Assembly (NCBI GenBank): GCA_946481615.1
Contig: CAMLOR010000021.1
Coordinates: 1 to 27,194, forward strand
DNA from: an uncultured Aquimonas sp.
GTDB lineage: Bacteria; Pseudomonadota; Gammaproteobacteria; Xanthomonadales; Xanthomonadaceae
DNA: 27,194 nucleotides
Direction: 5' to 3'
Below the pieces are notes generated by a model. The model did not search any database, had not been told where the DNA came from, and saw nothing but the letters and a program-made list of their open reading frames with translations. This document shows positions 7,278-14,725 of the stretch, piece after piece. Positions within the stretch are counted from its first letter, which is position 1, and every line of letters begins with the position of its first letter. A program made the translations under genes and the position numbers.

Positions 7278-8948
7278 TCAGAAGCCGTCGTCGTCGTCGA
7301 GCCAGCTGCCGCCGACGCGTCCGAAGTACCGGGCCGGGGGCGGCGGATCGTCCGGATCGTTGCCTTCCGCGCCCCAGTCGTAATAGACGATGTCGATGCC
7401 GCCCTTGATGTCGACGTTGCCCTGCACGACCGTGGAGCCGAAGATCTGCGCGTTGCCGTTGCCCGTCATGGTCGCGGTGTTGTCCGCGCTGCGGACGAAG
7501 AGCATTCCGTACACCACGCTCTTGGCGCCGACGCGGACTTCGTCGTCGATGACCACCACCACGTCGTTGTCGGGCGAGCCGAGCTGGTCGCCCAGGTCGC
7601 AACCGTTGTCGCCGGCCGAATCGGTGACGTAGTAGAGACCCTCGGCTTCGTCGCCAAGGGCGTTCAACTGCGCGCAGGTCAGGAGTTCGAAGCCGAGTTC
7701 CTCGCGCATGGCGTAGATCGCGCAGTCTTCATCGTTGCCGGTGCCGCAGTCGGCATCGGTGAGGCCGCTGCCGGCGTCTTCCGAACAATTGCCGGCGTTG
7801 TTCTCGTTGCACCCGTCGGCTTCCGCCACGTAGTTCACGTTGAAGATCCATTCGAACAGGTTGTCGTCCGAAGGATCGGCGCTGCTGTCCATGCCGTTGC
7901 CGGGGAAGAAGGTGATGTCGGGGAGATCGGCGCTGCCGGAGGAGCCGTCGACGTCGAGCACGTCCAGGCCTTCGCGCTTGACCGCCTGCGAGTGGCCGGA
8001 GATGAAGTCGGGATCGCCAGCCGCCGGGCAGCCGCAGCTGTTGGTCGTGGCGCAGGTGGTGAGCAGGTCGTCGACAGGCACCGCCCCATGGCCCAGGAAG
8101 CCGCCGAGGTGGCAGGTCGAGACGCTGCCGACGCCGCCGCCACCGGCTTCGATGTCGACATTGCCTGGCGACCAGATCGAAGCTGCGAGGCCGGTGCCGC
8201 CGGCGTTGGGCGAGGCCACGATCTGCGCATTGCCTAGGCCCTGCACGGTGCCGGATGCCACGAGCGGCACCGTCGAGGCGGGATTGAAAGAACCGTAACT
8301 GGCCCAGGTTTCCTTGACGGTCGCCGTGGCCGATTCGCCGGTCAGGTTGCCGGTGGCGACGATGGTGACCGCGACGTTGTTGCCGCTGGTCGGAGTGAGG
8401 CGGCACTGCGGATCGTCCACGTCGGAGGTGTCGATGCGGCAGAGCAGCGCCGAGATCGTGGTCTGTACCGGGAAGGCCGCCGTCGTGCCGCCGACGTTGG
8501 CGAGACTGCCGGCGGCGACCAGATCCGCGACATCGTTGGTGTCGGTGCCGTCGCCGTCGTTGGCCAGTTCCCTGAAGTACATCTGCGCCCGACGGGTTTC
8601 GTCGACTTCGGCCCGGCAGGCGTGGCCGGCAGGAGCCGGCGCAACCGAGGCGCAGGTCGTCCATAGTTCCGAGCCGGCGATCAGCCAGCCACCGGCATCG
8701 CCCGACACCACGTTGGCGAGCTGCGACTTGATGTATTCGCCGCCGAGGTTGACGCCGTATTCGGCGGCCTGCTCGGCAAGCCGGGCGCGGTTCTCGCTGT
8801 TGGTCGTGCGAAGTTCGTAGAAGGCCGTGTTGGTGGAGAAGATCGCGATCGCCGTGACGATCGCGAGCAGCAACAACGTGACGGCCAGCGTGGTGATGCC
8901 GCGCTGCGAAGCGCGCCGGCCGATGTGGAGATAACGATGCAGGGTCAT
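7278..8948 (-). CDS. pilX: PilX-type minor pilin, enlarged
   Basis: A 556-residue protein with a PilX/GspK-like N-terminus: a basic leader ending QRG, then ITTLAVTLLLLAIV and the amphipathic stretch ELRTTNSENRARLAEQAA. The mature protein has Ala, not Glu, at position 5, as expected for PilX/GspK subunits that sit at the pilus tip. Usual PilX proteins have about 150-200 residues. The extra region is acidic and Cys-rich. It contains a calcium-loop-like NDGDGTDTND (130-139) and two similar glycine-rich segments, GLGNAQIVAS near residue 240 and GNGNAQIFGS near residue 507. It ends with a proline stretch and GSWLDDDDGF. The gene starts 31 bases after pilW, and pilV starts 14 bases after its stop. 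Confidence 0.83.
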   Translation of the reverse strand: MTLHRYLHIGRRASQRGITTLAVTLLLLAIVTAIAIFSTNTAFYELRTTNSENRARLAEQAAEYGVNLGGEYIKSQLANVVSGDAGGWLIAGSELWTTCASVAPAPAGHACRAEVDETRRAQMYFRELANDGDGTDTNDVADLVAAGSLANVGGTTAAFPVQTTISALLCRIDTSDVDDPQCRLTPTSGNNVAVTIVATGNLTGESATATVKETWASYGSFNPASTVPLVASGTVQGLGNAQIVASPNAGGTGLAASIWSPGNVDIEAGGGGVGSVSTCHLGGFLGHGAVPVDDLLTTCATTNSCGCPAAGDPDFISGHSQAVKREGLDVLDVDGSSGSADLPDITFFPGNGMDSSADPSDDNLFEWIFNVNYVAEADGCNENNAGNCSEDAGSGLTDADCGTGNDEDCAIYAMREELGFELLTCAQLNALGDEAEGLYYVTDSAGDNGCDLGDQLGSPDNDVVVVIDDEVRVGAKSVVYGMLFVRSADNTATMTGNGNAQIFGSTVVQGNVDIKGGIDIVYYDWGAEGNDPDDPPPPARYFGRVGGSWLDDDDGF

Positions 8949-8979
8949 GGCGTACCGCCCGATACGAGGGTGGGTAGTG

Positions 8980-9759
8980 TCAGGAAGAAGGAACAGCGAC
9001 GCAGGCGTTGATGCTGGCCTCGAGGCCCGGGCGCAGGCAGTCGGCGCGCACCCGCACGCTGCTGCTCAGGTCGCGCTCGACCGCCGGGTTGCCGACCAGG
9101 CGGCCGGTGATGCCGACGTCGAACTGCCGGATGCGCAGCGGCAACGCCGCCGTGCCCGCCGCCGGAATCACCGCGGGGCTGACGTCGGTGATGGTGAAGG
9201 CCGTGATATCGAGCGTGCGGCTGTCGGTGAGCGCGCACCAGGGACCGACGCACGTGGGCGGATACGTCGCGTAGTTCGCGGTCGCATCGTCGCAGGCGAT
9301 GGCGGTGTTGGCGGCGTCGGTGGTGGCGATCTCGATCACGCCCACGCCGTTCACGGTAACGCGGCGCAGCGCGCGCACCTCGCCGTTGTCCTCGTCGACC
9401 TGCCCCGGCGTGCCCGGCTCGCGGTCGTAAGCGTAGATCACACAGCTGCCGTCGAGCAGGATGGGCGAGAAATCGGAGGCGTCGGTCGCGCCCGCCAGGC
9501 GCGAGATCTGCGCCATGTAGTCCTGGTCGTAGCCGGCGCGGCGCAGCTCGCGCGTCGCGAAATCCATCGTGGCGCGCAGTTCCTGCGTCAGGCGCGTGGC
9601 GGTGACGAACTCGGCATTGCTGCGCACCGAGCTCACCGTGAAGGCGAGCACGGCCGACACCACGAGCAGGCCCGCGATGATCGCCACCATCAGCTCGACG
9701 AGGCTGAAGCCGCGCATCGCGCGTGGCCTGTTCGTCATTGTCGGGATCGCCTGGTTCAT
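8980..9759 (-). CDS. pilW: PilW-type minor pilin
   Basis: A 259-residue prepilin: leader with RAMRG, cleavage before FSLVELMVAIIAG, Glu at mature position 5 and a hydrophobic helix. Size and position between fimT and pilX match PilW, a minor pilin of the priming complex at the type IV pilus tip. The start at 9759 is preferred because its ATG follows the fimT stop with one base between (TGACATG), suggesting translational coupling. ATGs at 9738 and 9717 also leave a possible leader. Paired cysteines in the globular region (TAIACDD, PPTCVGPWC) may form disulfides in the periplasm. Confidence 0.87.
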   Translation of the reverse strand: MNQAIPTMTNRPRAMRGFSLVELMVAIIAGLLVVSAVLAFTVSSVRSNAEFVTATRLTQELRATMDFATRELRRAGYDQDYMAQISRLAGATDASDFSPILLDGSCVIYAYDREPGTPGQVDEDNGEVRALRRVTVNGVGVIEIATTDAANTAIACDDATANYATYPPTCVGPWCALTDSRTLDITAFTITDVSPAVIPAAGTAALPLRIRQFDVGITGRLVGNPAVERDLSSSVRVRADCLRPGLEASINACVAVPSS

Positions 9760-9760
9760 G

Positions 9761-10360
9761 TCAGCAGCGACGGTTGGTGTATTGCGGCAGTTTGCTCGGC
9801 GCGGCCGCCGGTTCACAGACATAAGCGCGACCGTTGCGATCGATGGACACGTTGAGCCGATAGTCGGTAGTGCCACCGGCCGGCGACTGCAGCGAGAACA
9901 CGCCAGCATGGACCGGATCGGTGAGCTCGCCGCGCTTGGGGTCGATCACCGCGTCGCCCAGCGTGTCGTCGTCGGGCGTGCCCAGCGTGGGCAGTCCGGT
10001 GACGCGCACGCCGCGCCACGCTGCCTGGTTTTGCGGCCACGTGGCAACGTTGCAGGAGCCTGCCGTGAAGCAATCGCAGGTCGCGGTCGGCGTGGCATCC
10101 GGCACGCGGTTGGCGCCGAGGCAAATCTGGCCGTTGACGTCACTGCGCATCGTGACGCGCACGTCGACATTGCGGCGCAAGGCCTCGAAACGCGCATCGG
10201 CCCAGAAGCTCGCGACCTGGTCGGCGGCGCCGCGCAACGCCGAGCGCTGACGGGAATCGATGAACGACGGGATGGCCATTGCAAGGATGATCGCCACCAC
10301 GATCAGCGTGATCATCAGTTCGATGAGGGTGACACCCGTCTGGCGTCGTGGAGTTCGCAC
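9761..10360 (-). CDS. fimT: FimT/FimU (GspH-type) minor pseudopilin
   Basis: A 199-residue GspH/FimT-type pseudopilin. The GTG at 10360 is chosen because AAGGAGG sits 6 bases upstream and it gives a short basic leader (RTPRRQTG) before VTLIELMITLIVV, with Glu at mature position 5. A longer reading from TTG 10420 has no comparable site. The region after the helix (SRQRSALRGAADQ, ADARFEALRRNVDV) is typical of FimT/GspH. FimT proteins with a C-terminal GRxR motif bind DNA in natural transformation; here the corresponding place reads NGRAYVC, so the second Arg is missing. It is the first gene of the minor-pilin operon and diverges from the pilE-like gene. Confidence 0.87.
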   Translation of the reverse strand: MRTPRRQTGVTLIELMITLIVVAIILAMAIPSFIDSRQRSALRGAADQVASFWADARFEALRRNVDVRVTMRSDVNGQICLGANRVPDATPTATCDCFTAGSCNVATWPQNQAAWRGVRVTGLPTLGTPDDDTLGDAVIDPKRGELTDPVHAGVFSLQSPAGGTTDYRLNVSIDRNGRAYVCEPAAAPSKLPQYTNRRC

Positions 10361-10527
10361 GTCGCCCTCCTTGAGGGACTGGAATGGCGTCACTAAGCGC
10401 TCCGCGCCGCGGTTTTTCAAGGCCGGATGTGGGCTGCGTCTCGGTTTCCCGGACCAGCGGGCGGATCGCCGGACGAACGGCTGCGCGAGTGATGTAGAGT
10501 AGGCGCGTGCCTCCCGGGGGAGCGGTC
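10361..10527. other. Divergent intergenic region between fimT and pilE-like genes
   Basis: 167 bases containing the two outward ribosome-binding sites: AAGGAGG for fimT and GGGGGAG for the pilE-like gene. A weak minus-strand match TTGAAA (10420-10415) with CTTAGT 17 bases later could drive fimT. TAGAGT at 10495-10500 could be a -10 for the pilE-like gene. No GG-N10-GC sigma-54 element was seen here. Confidence 0.4.
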
Positions 10528-10941
10528 ATGAAGCGTATCCGCGGTTTCACGCTGATCGAACTGATGGTCGTGCTTGCGATCGTCGGCATCCTGGCCGCCA
10601 TTGCGGTGCCCGCCTTCAACGAACAGATCCGCAAGAGCCGACGCTCGGAAGCGCTGCGCGGGCTGGGCGACATCCAGGCCAAGCAGGAGCTGTGGCGCTC
10701 CAATCATGCGACTTACGGCGCTACCGCGGATATCGCGATACCGACGTCGACGTTCTACACCTTCGCTGTCACCGCCGGCAGCAACACCGCCACCGCCTGG
10801 ACCGCGACCGCCACGCCAAGCGGCGCGCAAGTCGGCGATCGGTGCGGCACCTACACCTTCGCCGTGGACAATGTCGCGCGCCCCGGCCAACCGCCGCAGA
10901 AGACCGCAGCGGTCGGGCAGAGCGACTGCTCGACGCAGTAG
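10528..10941 (+). CDS. pilE: PilE-type type IV pilin
   Basis: A 137-residue type IVa pilin: short leader MKRIRG, cleavage before [24 protein letters not shown] with the invariant Glu5, then [16 protein letters not shown], typical of PilE-like minor pilins encoded with fimT/pilVWX. Two cysteines near the C-terminus (DRCGTY and SDC) fit the disulfide-bounded D-region. The ATG at 10528 is preferred over the in-frame upstream GTG at 10507 because it gives the canonical short leader and has GGGGGAG about 6 bases upstream. It is transcribed away from the rest of the cluster. It could be a minor pilin or a major subunit; length and context favour the former. Confidence 0.88.
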   Translation: MKRIRGFTLIELMVVLAIVGILAAIAVPAFNEQIRKSRRSEALRGLGDIQAKQELWRSNHATYGATADIAIPTSTFYTFAVTAGSNTATAWTATATPSGAQVGDRCGTYTFAVDNVARPGQPPQKTAAVGQSDCSTQ

Positions 10942-10957
10942 CGGCGGGCTCGCCGCC

Positions 10958-12328
10958 ATGGCCGGCGATGCCTGGGGCGATTTGCAGCGCGCGCGCTGGT
11001 CGCGCCTGTCCGCGCATGCGCCCGGCGGCGTGCGCGACGCGGAGCATTTCGCCGCGCGTTTGATGCGCGAGAACGCCTGGACCAACGACGAGACGCTCGC
11101 CGCCATCGAGGAATACCGCCGCTTCGTGTTCCTCGCCTGCAGCGGCACGCCGGCCACGCCGAGCCGCGCCGTCGATGCGGTGTGGCATGCGCACCTGCTT
11201 TATACGCGCGACTATTGGCTGGAGTTCTGTCCCAACGTTCTGGGCATGCCGTTGCATCACGAGCCCGGCCGCGGCCGGGAGGAAGATGCCCGCTACGCCG
11301 CGCAGTACGCGCGCACGCTCGACGCCTACGAACGCATTTTCGGGCCGCCGCCACCGCGCTGGTGGCCACGCCGTGCGCCTGCCGGCGCGCCGCCCGTGAG
11401 AGGGCGTGGACTGGCGACGGCGTCGTTGCTGTTGTCGCCCGCGCTCGCATCGGCGTCGATGCGCCCGGCGAATCCGCTGGACTGGACCGGCCCCGAATTC
11501 CTCGTGCTCTACGTCGGCCTGCTGCTGGCCGTGATGATCGGCAGTCCTCTGCTGCGGCGCTGGCTGCGCCGGCGTGTGGGGGACGTGCGCGACGGCGGCG
11601 TGTTGTCGACGCTCGAAACGGCGTATCTCGCCGGCGGGCCGGCGCGCGCGGTGGATGCCGGCGTGGCCGAGCTGCATCGGCGCGGCGTGCTGCACTGGAA
11701 TGCGCAGAGCGAACGCTTCGAAGCGCGCGACGCCGATGTGCCGCCGCTCGACGCGCCCCTGGGCGAACTCGCCAGGACGGTCGCATCCGCCGAGCTCGGC
11801 GCCGCCCTGCGACGCGCGCAGCGCACGATGGCGCCGGTGCGCAGCGCGCTGGAGCGTCGCGGGTTGTATCTGCGCGCGGAAGACGCGCGCCGCATCGCGC
11901 GCTGGTCGGCGCTGCCGGCGGCGGCATTGTTCGCGTTCGGGCTGGCCAAGGTCGCGATCGGCGTGCAGCGCGATCGGCCGGTCACGGTGCTGGCGATCCT
12001 GTGCGTGATCACCGCGATCTATGCACTGGTGATGTTCGCCGGTTCCGCGAAGCCGACGCGCGCCGGGGAGCAGGCGCTGGCGCGCAAGCGCGCCGCACAG
12101 CGGCCCGCGAACAACGGCCGCACGGACGATCTCGGCCTGGCCGTGGCACTGGGCGGCACGGCGCTGCTGTCGGGCACGGCGCTGGCGGCTTATCACGAAC
12201 GGCGCGTGCCCTCCTCGTCCAGCGACAGCTCGTCCTCGTCGAGCAGTTCGGATTCGGGTTCGGATTCAGGCTCCGGCGACAGCGGCGGCGGTTCGAGCTG
12301 CGGCGGTTGCGGGGGCGGCGGCGACTGA
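10958..12328 (+). CDS. TIGR04222-like membrane protein with Ser/Asp/Gly/Cys-rich tail
   Basis: 456 residues resembling the TIGR04222-domain membrane proteins; the function of the family is unknown. The cytoplasmic N-terminal part contains AVDAVWHAHLLYTRDYW (about 74-90) and LHHEPGRG, as in glycine-rich-domain proteins. One hydrophobic segment lies near residues 181-195, a soluble stretch near 200-310, then two more hydrophobic segments near 316-336 and 341-361 and a weaker one near 394-411. The last ~40 residues are low complexity, running from Ser/Asp into GGGSSCGGCGGGGD. The ATG at 10958 lies 16 bases after the pilE-like stop; the frame is open further upstream but there overlaps pilE. A promoter for the next gene follows the stop. 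Confidence 0.78.
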   Translation: MAGDAWGDLQRARWSRLSAHAPGGVRDAEHFAARLMRENAWTNDETLAAIEEYRRFVFLACSGTPATPSRAVDAVWHAHLLYTRDYWLEFCPNVLGMPLHHEPGRGREEDARYAAQYARTLDAYERIFGPPPPRWWPRRAPAGAPPVRGRGLATASLLLSPALASASMRPANPLDWTGPEFLVLYVGLLLAVMIGSPLLRRWLRRRVGDVRDGGVLSTLETAYLAGGPARAVDAGVAELHRRGVLHWNAQSERFEARDADVPPLDAPLGELARTVASAELGAALRRAQRTMAPVRSALERRGLYLRAEDARRIARWSALPAAALFAFGLAKVAIGVQRDRPVTVLAILCVITAIYALVMFAGSAKPTRAGEQALARKRAAQRPANNGRTDDLGLAVALGGTALLSGTALAAYHERRVPSSSSDSSSSSSSSDSGSDSGSGDSGGGSSCGGCGGGGD

Positions 12329-12335
12329 GCCGGGC

Positions 12336-12341
12336 GATAAT
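12336..12341 (+). promoter_or_regulatory. Candidate -10 element of the LOG-family gene
   Basis: GATAAT within GCGATAATCGC, 24 bases before the ATG at 12366 and 7 bases after the stop of the previous gene. The sequence resembles that before glmS. A GGAG Shine-Dalgarno lies at 12355-12358. No clear -35 is seen. Confidence 0.4.
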
Positions 12342-12365
12342 CGCGGTCCCGTCCGGAGCCCCCGC

Positions 12366-12947
12366 ATGCGCATCTGCGTCTACGCCGCCAGCAGCGATCA
12401 CAGTCCCCGCGAATACACCGACGCCGCCTACGCGCTGGGCGCCACGCTCGCACGCGGCGGCTGCACGGTGGTTTACGGCGGCGGTTCGCGCGGTTCGATG
12501 GGCGCGGTCGCGAACGGCGCGCTGGAGGCGGGCGGCGAGGTGATCGGCATCCTGCCGCGCTTCATGGCCGATCTGGAGTGGGGCCATGCCGGGCTGACGA
12601 AGCTCGAGCTCGTCGAGGACATGCGCGAGCGCAAGCATCGCCTGCTCACCGGCAGCGACGCGGTGGTCGCCTTGCCGGGCGGCTGCGGCACGCTGGAGGA
12701 GCTGTTCGAAGCCATCACGCTCAAGCGCCTCGGGCTGTATTTCAACCCGATCCTGCTGCTCAACACGCGCGGCTACTGGACGCCGCTGACGCGTTTCATG
12801 GACGAGCAGGTGATCGCGGAGCGTTTCATGAATCCCGAGCACCGCCGCATGTGGCAGACGGTCGAGACGCCGCAGGACGTGTTGCCGGCGCTGCGCGATG
12901 CGCAGCCGTGGGACGCCAACGCGCGCGATTTCGCCGCGGTGCGTTGA
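12366..12947 (+). CDS. LOG-family (TIGR00730) nucleoside 5'-monophosphate phosphoribohydrolase
   Basis: 193 residues, the normal length for the small LOG family (first described as LONELY GUY cytokinin-activating enzymes). These Rossmann-fold proteins hydrolyse the N-glycosidic bond of nucleoside monophosphates, releasing base and ribose-5-phosphate. Seen here: MRICVYAAS at the start, the glycine-rich YGGGSRGSMGAVA (about 38-50), ERKHRL and the signature PGGCGTLEELFE (about 104-115) with the catalytic Glu. The bacterial substrate (AMP or modified nucleotides) cannot be told from sequence. GGAG about 7 bases before the ATG supports the start. It appears to be a single-gene unit ending at an inverted repeat. 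Confidence 0.92.
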   Translation: MRICVYAASSDHSPREYTDAAYALGATLARGGCTVVYGGGSRGSMGAVANGALEAGGEVIGILPRFMADLEWGHAGLTKLELVEDMRERKHRLLTGSDAVVALPGGCGTLEELFEAITLKRLGLYFNPILLLNTRGYWTPLTRFMDEQVIAERFMNPEHRRMWQTVETPQDVLPALRDAQPWDANARDFAAVR

Positions 12948-12973
12948 ACGATCGCGAAGCGGCGCAAGCCCTC

Positions 12974-13055
12974 GTCATTCCCGCGCAGGCGGGAATCCAG
13001 GTGCGAGGAACTTCGACGCACCCCGCACCTGGGTTCCCGCCTGCGCGGGAACGAC
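12974..13055. repeat. Inverted intergenic repeat (REP-like), convergent junction
   Basis: The left arm (12974-13005) and right arm (13024-13055) are inverted copies matching at 30 of 32 positions, with an 18-base spacer. Each arm contains a smaller CCCGCGCAGGCGGG hairpin. Repeats of this form, CATTCCCGCGCAGGCGGGAA, are widespread between proteobacterial genes. It fills the gap between the convergent LOG-family and TfoX-like genes and probably ends transcription from both sides. Confidence 0.8.
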
Positions 13056-13062
13056 GGGCGGC

Positions 13063-13494
13063 TCAGTCGTCGCGATCGTGCGAAGAATCCGACGACGGAT
13101 CGTCGAAGCCGAAACTCATCTCCGCCTCGCCGCCGCCGGCATCGAGATCGTCGCTGTTGCTGGGCGGCGTGGCGCCGCCGGGGGTGACGTCGCGCACTTC
13201 GCCGCCCACCGGCTTGCGCTTGCCCTTGGGCAGCGGCAGCAGCGCCGATTCGGCTTCGGCCTCGGCCAGCAGCTGCTGGCGGCGGTCCTCGGGCACCTGC
13301 TGCCAGTGGCAGCCGAGCAAGGCGCCTTCGAGCGCGTAGAGCAGGTTCAGGCTGGGCTTGAAGCCGGCGCGTTTGACCTTGATGAAGGCGCCCACGGCGC
13401 CCAGCGCGGCGAGGTCGTCCATGGTGCGAACGCCGACCTGGCGCAGCCAGGCGGCGGATTTGGGGCCGACGTTCTTGAGTCGGTCGGTGCTCAT
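13063..13494 (-). CDS. TfoX C-terminal domain protein
   Basis: 143 residues. The N-terminal ~80 (RLKNVGPKSAAWLRQVG, TMDDLAALGAVGAF, NLLYALEGALLGCHW) match the helix-hairpin-helix-like C-terminal domain of TfoX/Sxy, the competence regulator. The TfoX N-terminal domain is absent. The rest is a charged tail rich in Asp, Ser and Gly (DDPSSDSSHDRDD). A role in competence is not shown; stand-alone TfoX_C proteins are common and uncharacterised. Its ATG overlaps the stop of the upstream fRMsr gene by 4 bases (ATGA), so the two are probably translationally coupled. Confidence 0.85.
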   Translation of the reverse strand: MSTDRLKNVGPKSAAWLRQVGVRTMDDLAALGAVGAFIKVKRAGFKPSLNLLYALEGALLGCHWQQVPEDRRQQLLAEAEAESALLPLPKGKRKPVGGEVRDVTPGGATPPSNSDDLDAGGGEAEMSFGFDDPSSDSSHDRDD

Positions 13495-13973
13495 GCCAGG
13501 GTCTCCAGGAAAATGCGGGCGATCGCTTCCAGCCCGGCACGGTCCGTCTCGTCGAAACGCGACAACTCCGGGCTGTCGAGGTCGAACACGCCGACCAGCT
13601 GCTCGCCGAGATAAAGCGGTACGACCAGTTCCGAGCGCGAGGCCGAATCGCAGGGGATGTGGCCGGGGAAGGCTTCGACGTCCGGCACCAGCTGCGTCTG
13701 CCGGGTGGCCGCGGCGGTGCCGCACACGCCCTTGCCGAGCGCGATGCGCACGCAGGCCGGCAGGCCCTGGAAGGGGCCGACCACGAGTTCCTTGCCATCC
13801 CAGAAATAAAAGCCGACCCAGTTGAGGTCCGGCAGGGCGTGGAAGACCAGCGCCGAAAGATTGGCGGCGTTCGCGGTGCGATCGCGCTCGCCATGCAGCA
13901 GCGCGCGCGCCTGCGCCTGCAGCGTTTCGTACTGCTCTGCCTTGCTGCCCGTCAGGGCGGCGGCCGCAAACAT
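13491..13973 (-). CDS. msrC: GAF-domain free methionine-(R)-sulfoxide reductase (fRMsr)
   Basis: 160 residues forming one GAF domain. It should reduce free methionine-R-sulfoxide, a repair reaction after oxidative stress, with electrons from thioredoxin; cytoplasmic. Three cysteines at 74, 84 and 108 (PACVRIA, KGVCGTAA, IPCDSAS) have exactly the spacing of the catalytic and resolving cysteines of E. coli fRMsr (84, 94, 118). NWVGFYFW and FDLDSPELSRFDETDR are family signatures. The ATG at 13973 is chosen because GGAG lies 6 bases upstream; an in-frame GTG at 13985 is a weaker choice. It is followed by the TfoX-like gene with a 4-base overlap. Confidence 0.92.
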   Translation of the reverse strand: MFAAAALTGSKAEQYETLQAQARALLHGERDRTANAANLSALVFHALPDLNWVGFYFWDGKELVVGPFQGLPACVRIALGKGVCGTAAATRQTQLVPDVEAFPGHIPCDSASRSELVVPLYLGEQLVGVFDLDSPELSRFDETDRAGLEAIARIFLETLA

Positions 13974-14003
13974 GACGCACTCCACGGTTTTTGGCGGAGG
14001 CGC

Positions 14004-14009
14004 AGTCTA
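14004..14009 (-). promoter_or_regulatory. Candidate -10 element of the fRMsr-tfoX pair
   Basis: TAGACT on the minus strand, 30 bases before the ATG at 13973, in the context GCTAGACTGCG. It resembles the TAGAAT before ygfB. No clear -35 is visible. Confidence 0.35.
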
Positions 14010-14013
14010 GCAG

Positions 14014-14036
14014 CCGCCGCGATATCCTCGCGGCGG
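14014..14036. promoter_or_regulatory. Inverted repeat upstream of bioD
   Basis: CCGCCGCGA and TCGCGGCGG form a perfect 9-bp inverted repeat around TATCC, 20 bases before the bioD start. It may be an operator or a leader hairpin. It does not resemble the classical BirA operator. Confidence 0.35.
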
Positions 14037-14056
14037 GCGCAAGCGGGGAGTGGGCC

Positions 14057-14725
14057 ATGCATTCGATCTACGTCACCGGCACCGATACGGGCGTGGGCAA
14101 GACGCACGCCTGCGTGGCCCTGCTGCGCACGCTGCAGGCGCACGGGCTGCGCGCGGTGGGCATGAAGCCCGTGGCGAGCGGCAGCGCGATGGACGAGGGC
14201 GAGTGGCGCAACGAGGACGCCCTCGCCCTGCTCGCTGCCGGCAGCGGCCAGCCCTCGTATTACGACGTCAACCCGTACCCCCTGCCGCGCGCCACCGCAC
14301 CGGAAATCGCAGCCGAGGAAGCCGGCGTGCGGGTCGATTTCGCCACGCTGTGCAGCGCCTACGCGCATCTGGCGGCCGACGCCGACGCGGTGGTGGTGGA
14401 AGGCGTCGGTGGCTGGCTGGCGCCGCTGGCGCCGGATCTGGAACAGGCGGCGCTGGCGCATGCGCTGGATCTGCCGGTGGTGCTGGTGGTGGGCCTGCGT
14501 CTGGGCTGTATCAACCACGCACGGCTGACGGCGCGCGCCATCGAGGCCGACGGCCTGCGGCTGGCCGGCTGGATCGCCAACGAAGTCGAGCCGGATTTCC
14601 GCGACGCCGACGCCAACCTCGCCATCCTGCTGCGCTGGCTGCGCGCGCCGCTGCTGGGGCGCATCGCGCATGGCGAGCGCGACGCGCGACTGGATCTCAG
14701 CGCTTCTTCGCTTTCGACAGCGTGA
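14057..14725 (+). CDS. bioD: Dethiobiotin synthetase
   Basis: 222 residues (E. coli BioD 225). Forms the ureido ring of dethiobiotin from diaminopelargonate, CO2 and ATP, the penultimate step of biotin synthesis; cytoplasmic. The P-loop GTDTGVGKT lies at residues 8-16, with KPVASG at about 37-42 and the EGVGGWLAPL motif at about 115-124. GLRLGCINHA and GWIANEVEP are typical of the family. GGGGAG about 6 bases before the ATG at 14057 supports the start. No other bio gene is in the window, so it stands apart from the pathway. Its last 29 bases overlap the 3' end of the convergent EamA transporter gene. Confidence 0.96.
   Translation: MHSIYVTGTDTGVGKTHACVALLRTLQAHGLRAVGMKPVASGSAMDEGEWRNEDALALLAAGSGQPSYYDVNPYPLPRATAPEIAAEEAGVRVDFATLCSAYAHLAADADAVVVEGVGGWLAPLAPDLEQAALAHALDLPVVLVVGLRLGCINHARLTARAIEADGLRLAGWIANEVEPDFRDADANLAILLRWLRAPLLGRIAHGERDARLDLSASSLSTA

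Noticed and set aside
12974..13055. Coding readings through the repeat, extending the TfoX-like or fRMsr frames
   Set aside because: The peptide produced is the usual translation of an intergenic repeat; the genes have clear starts and stops outside it.
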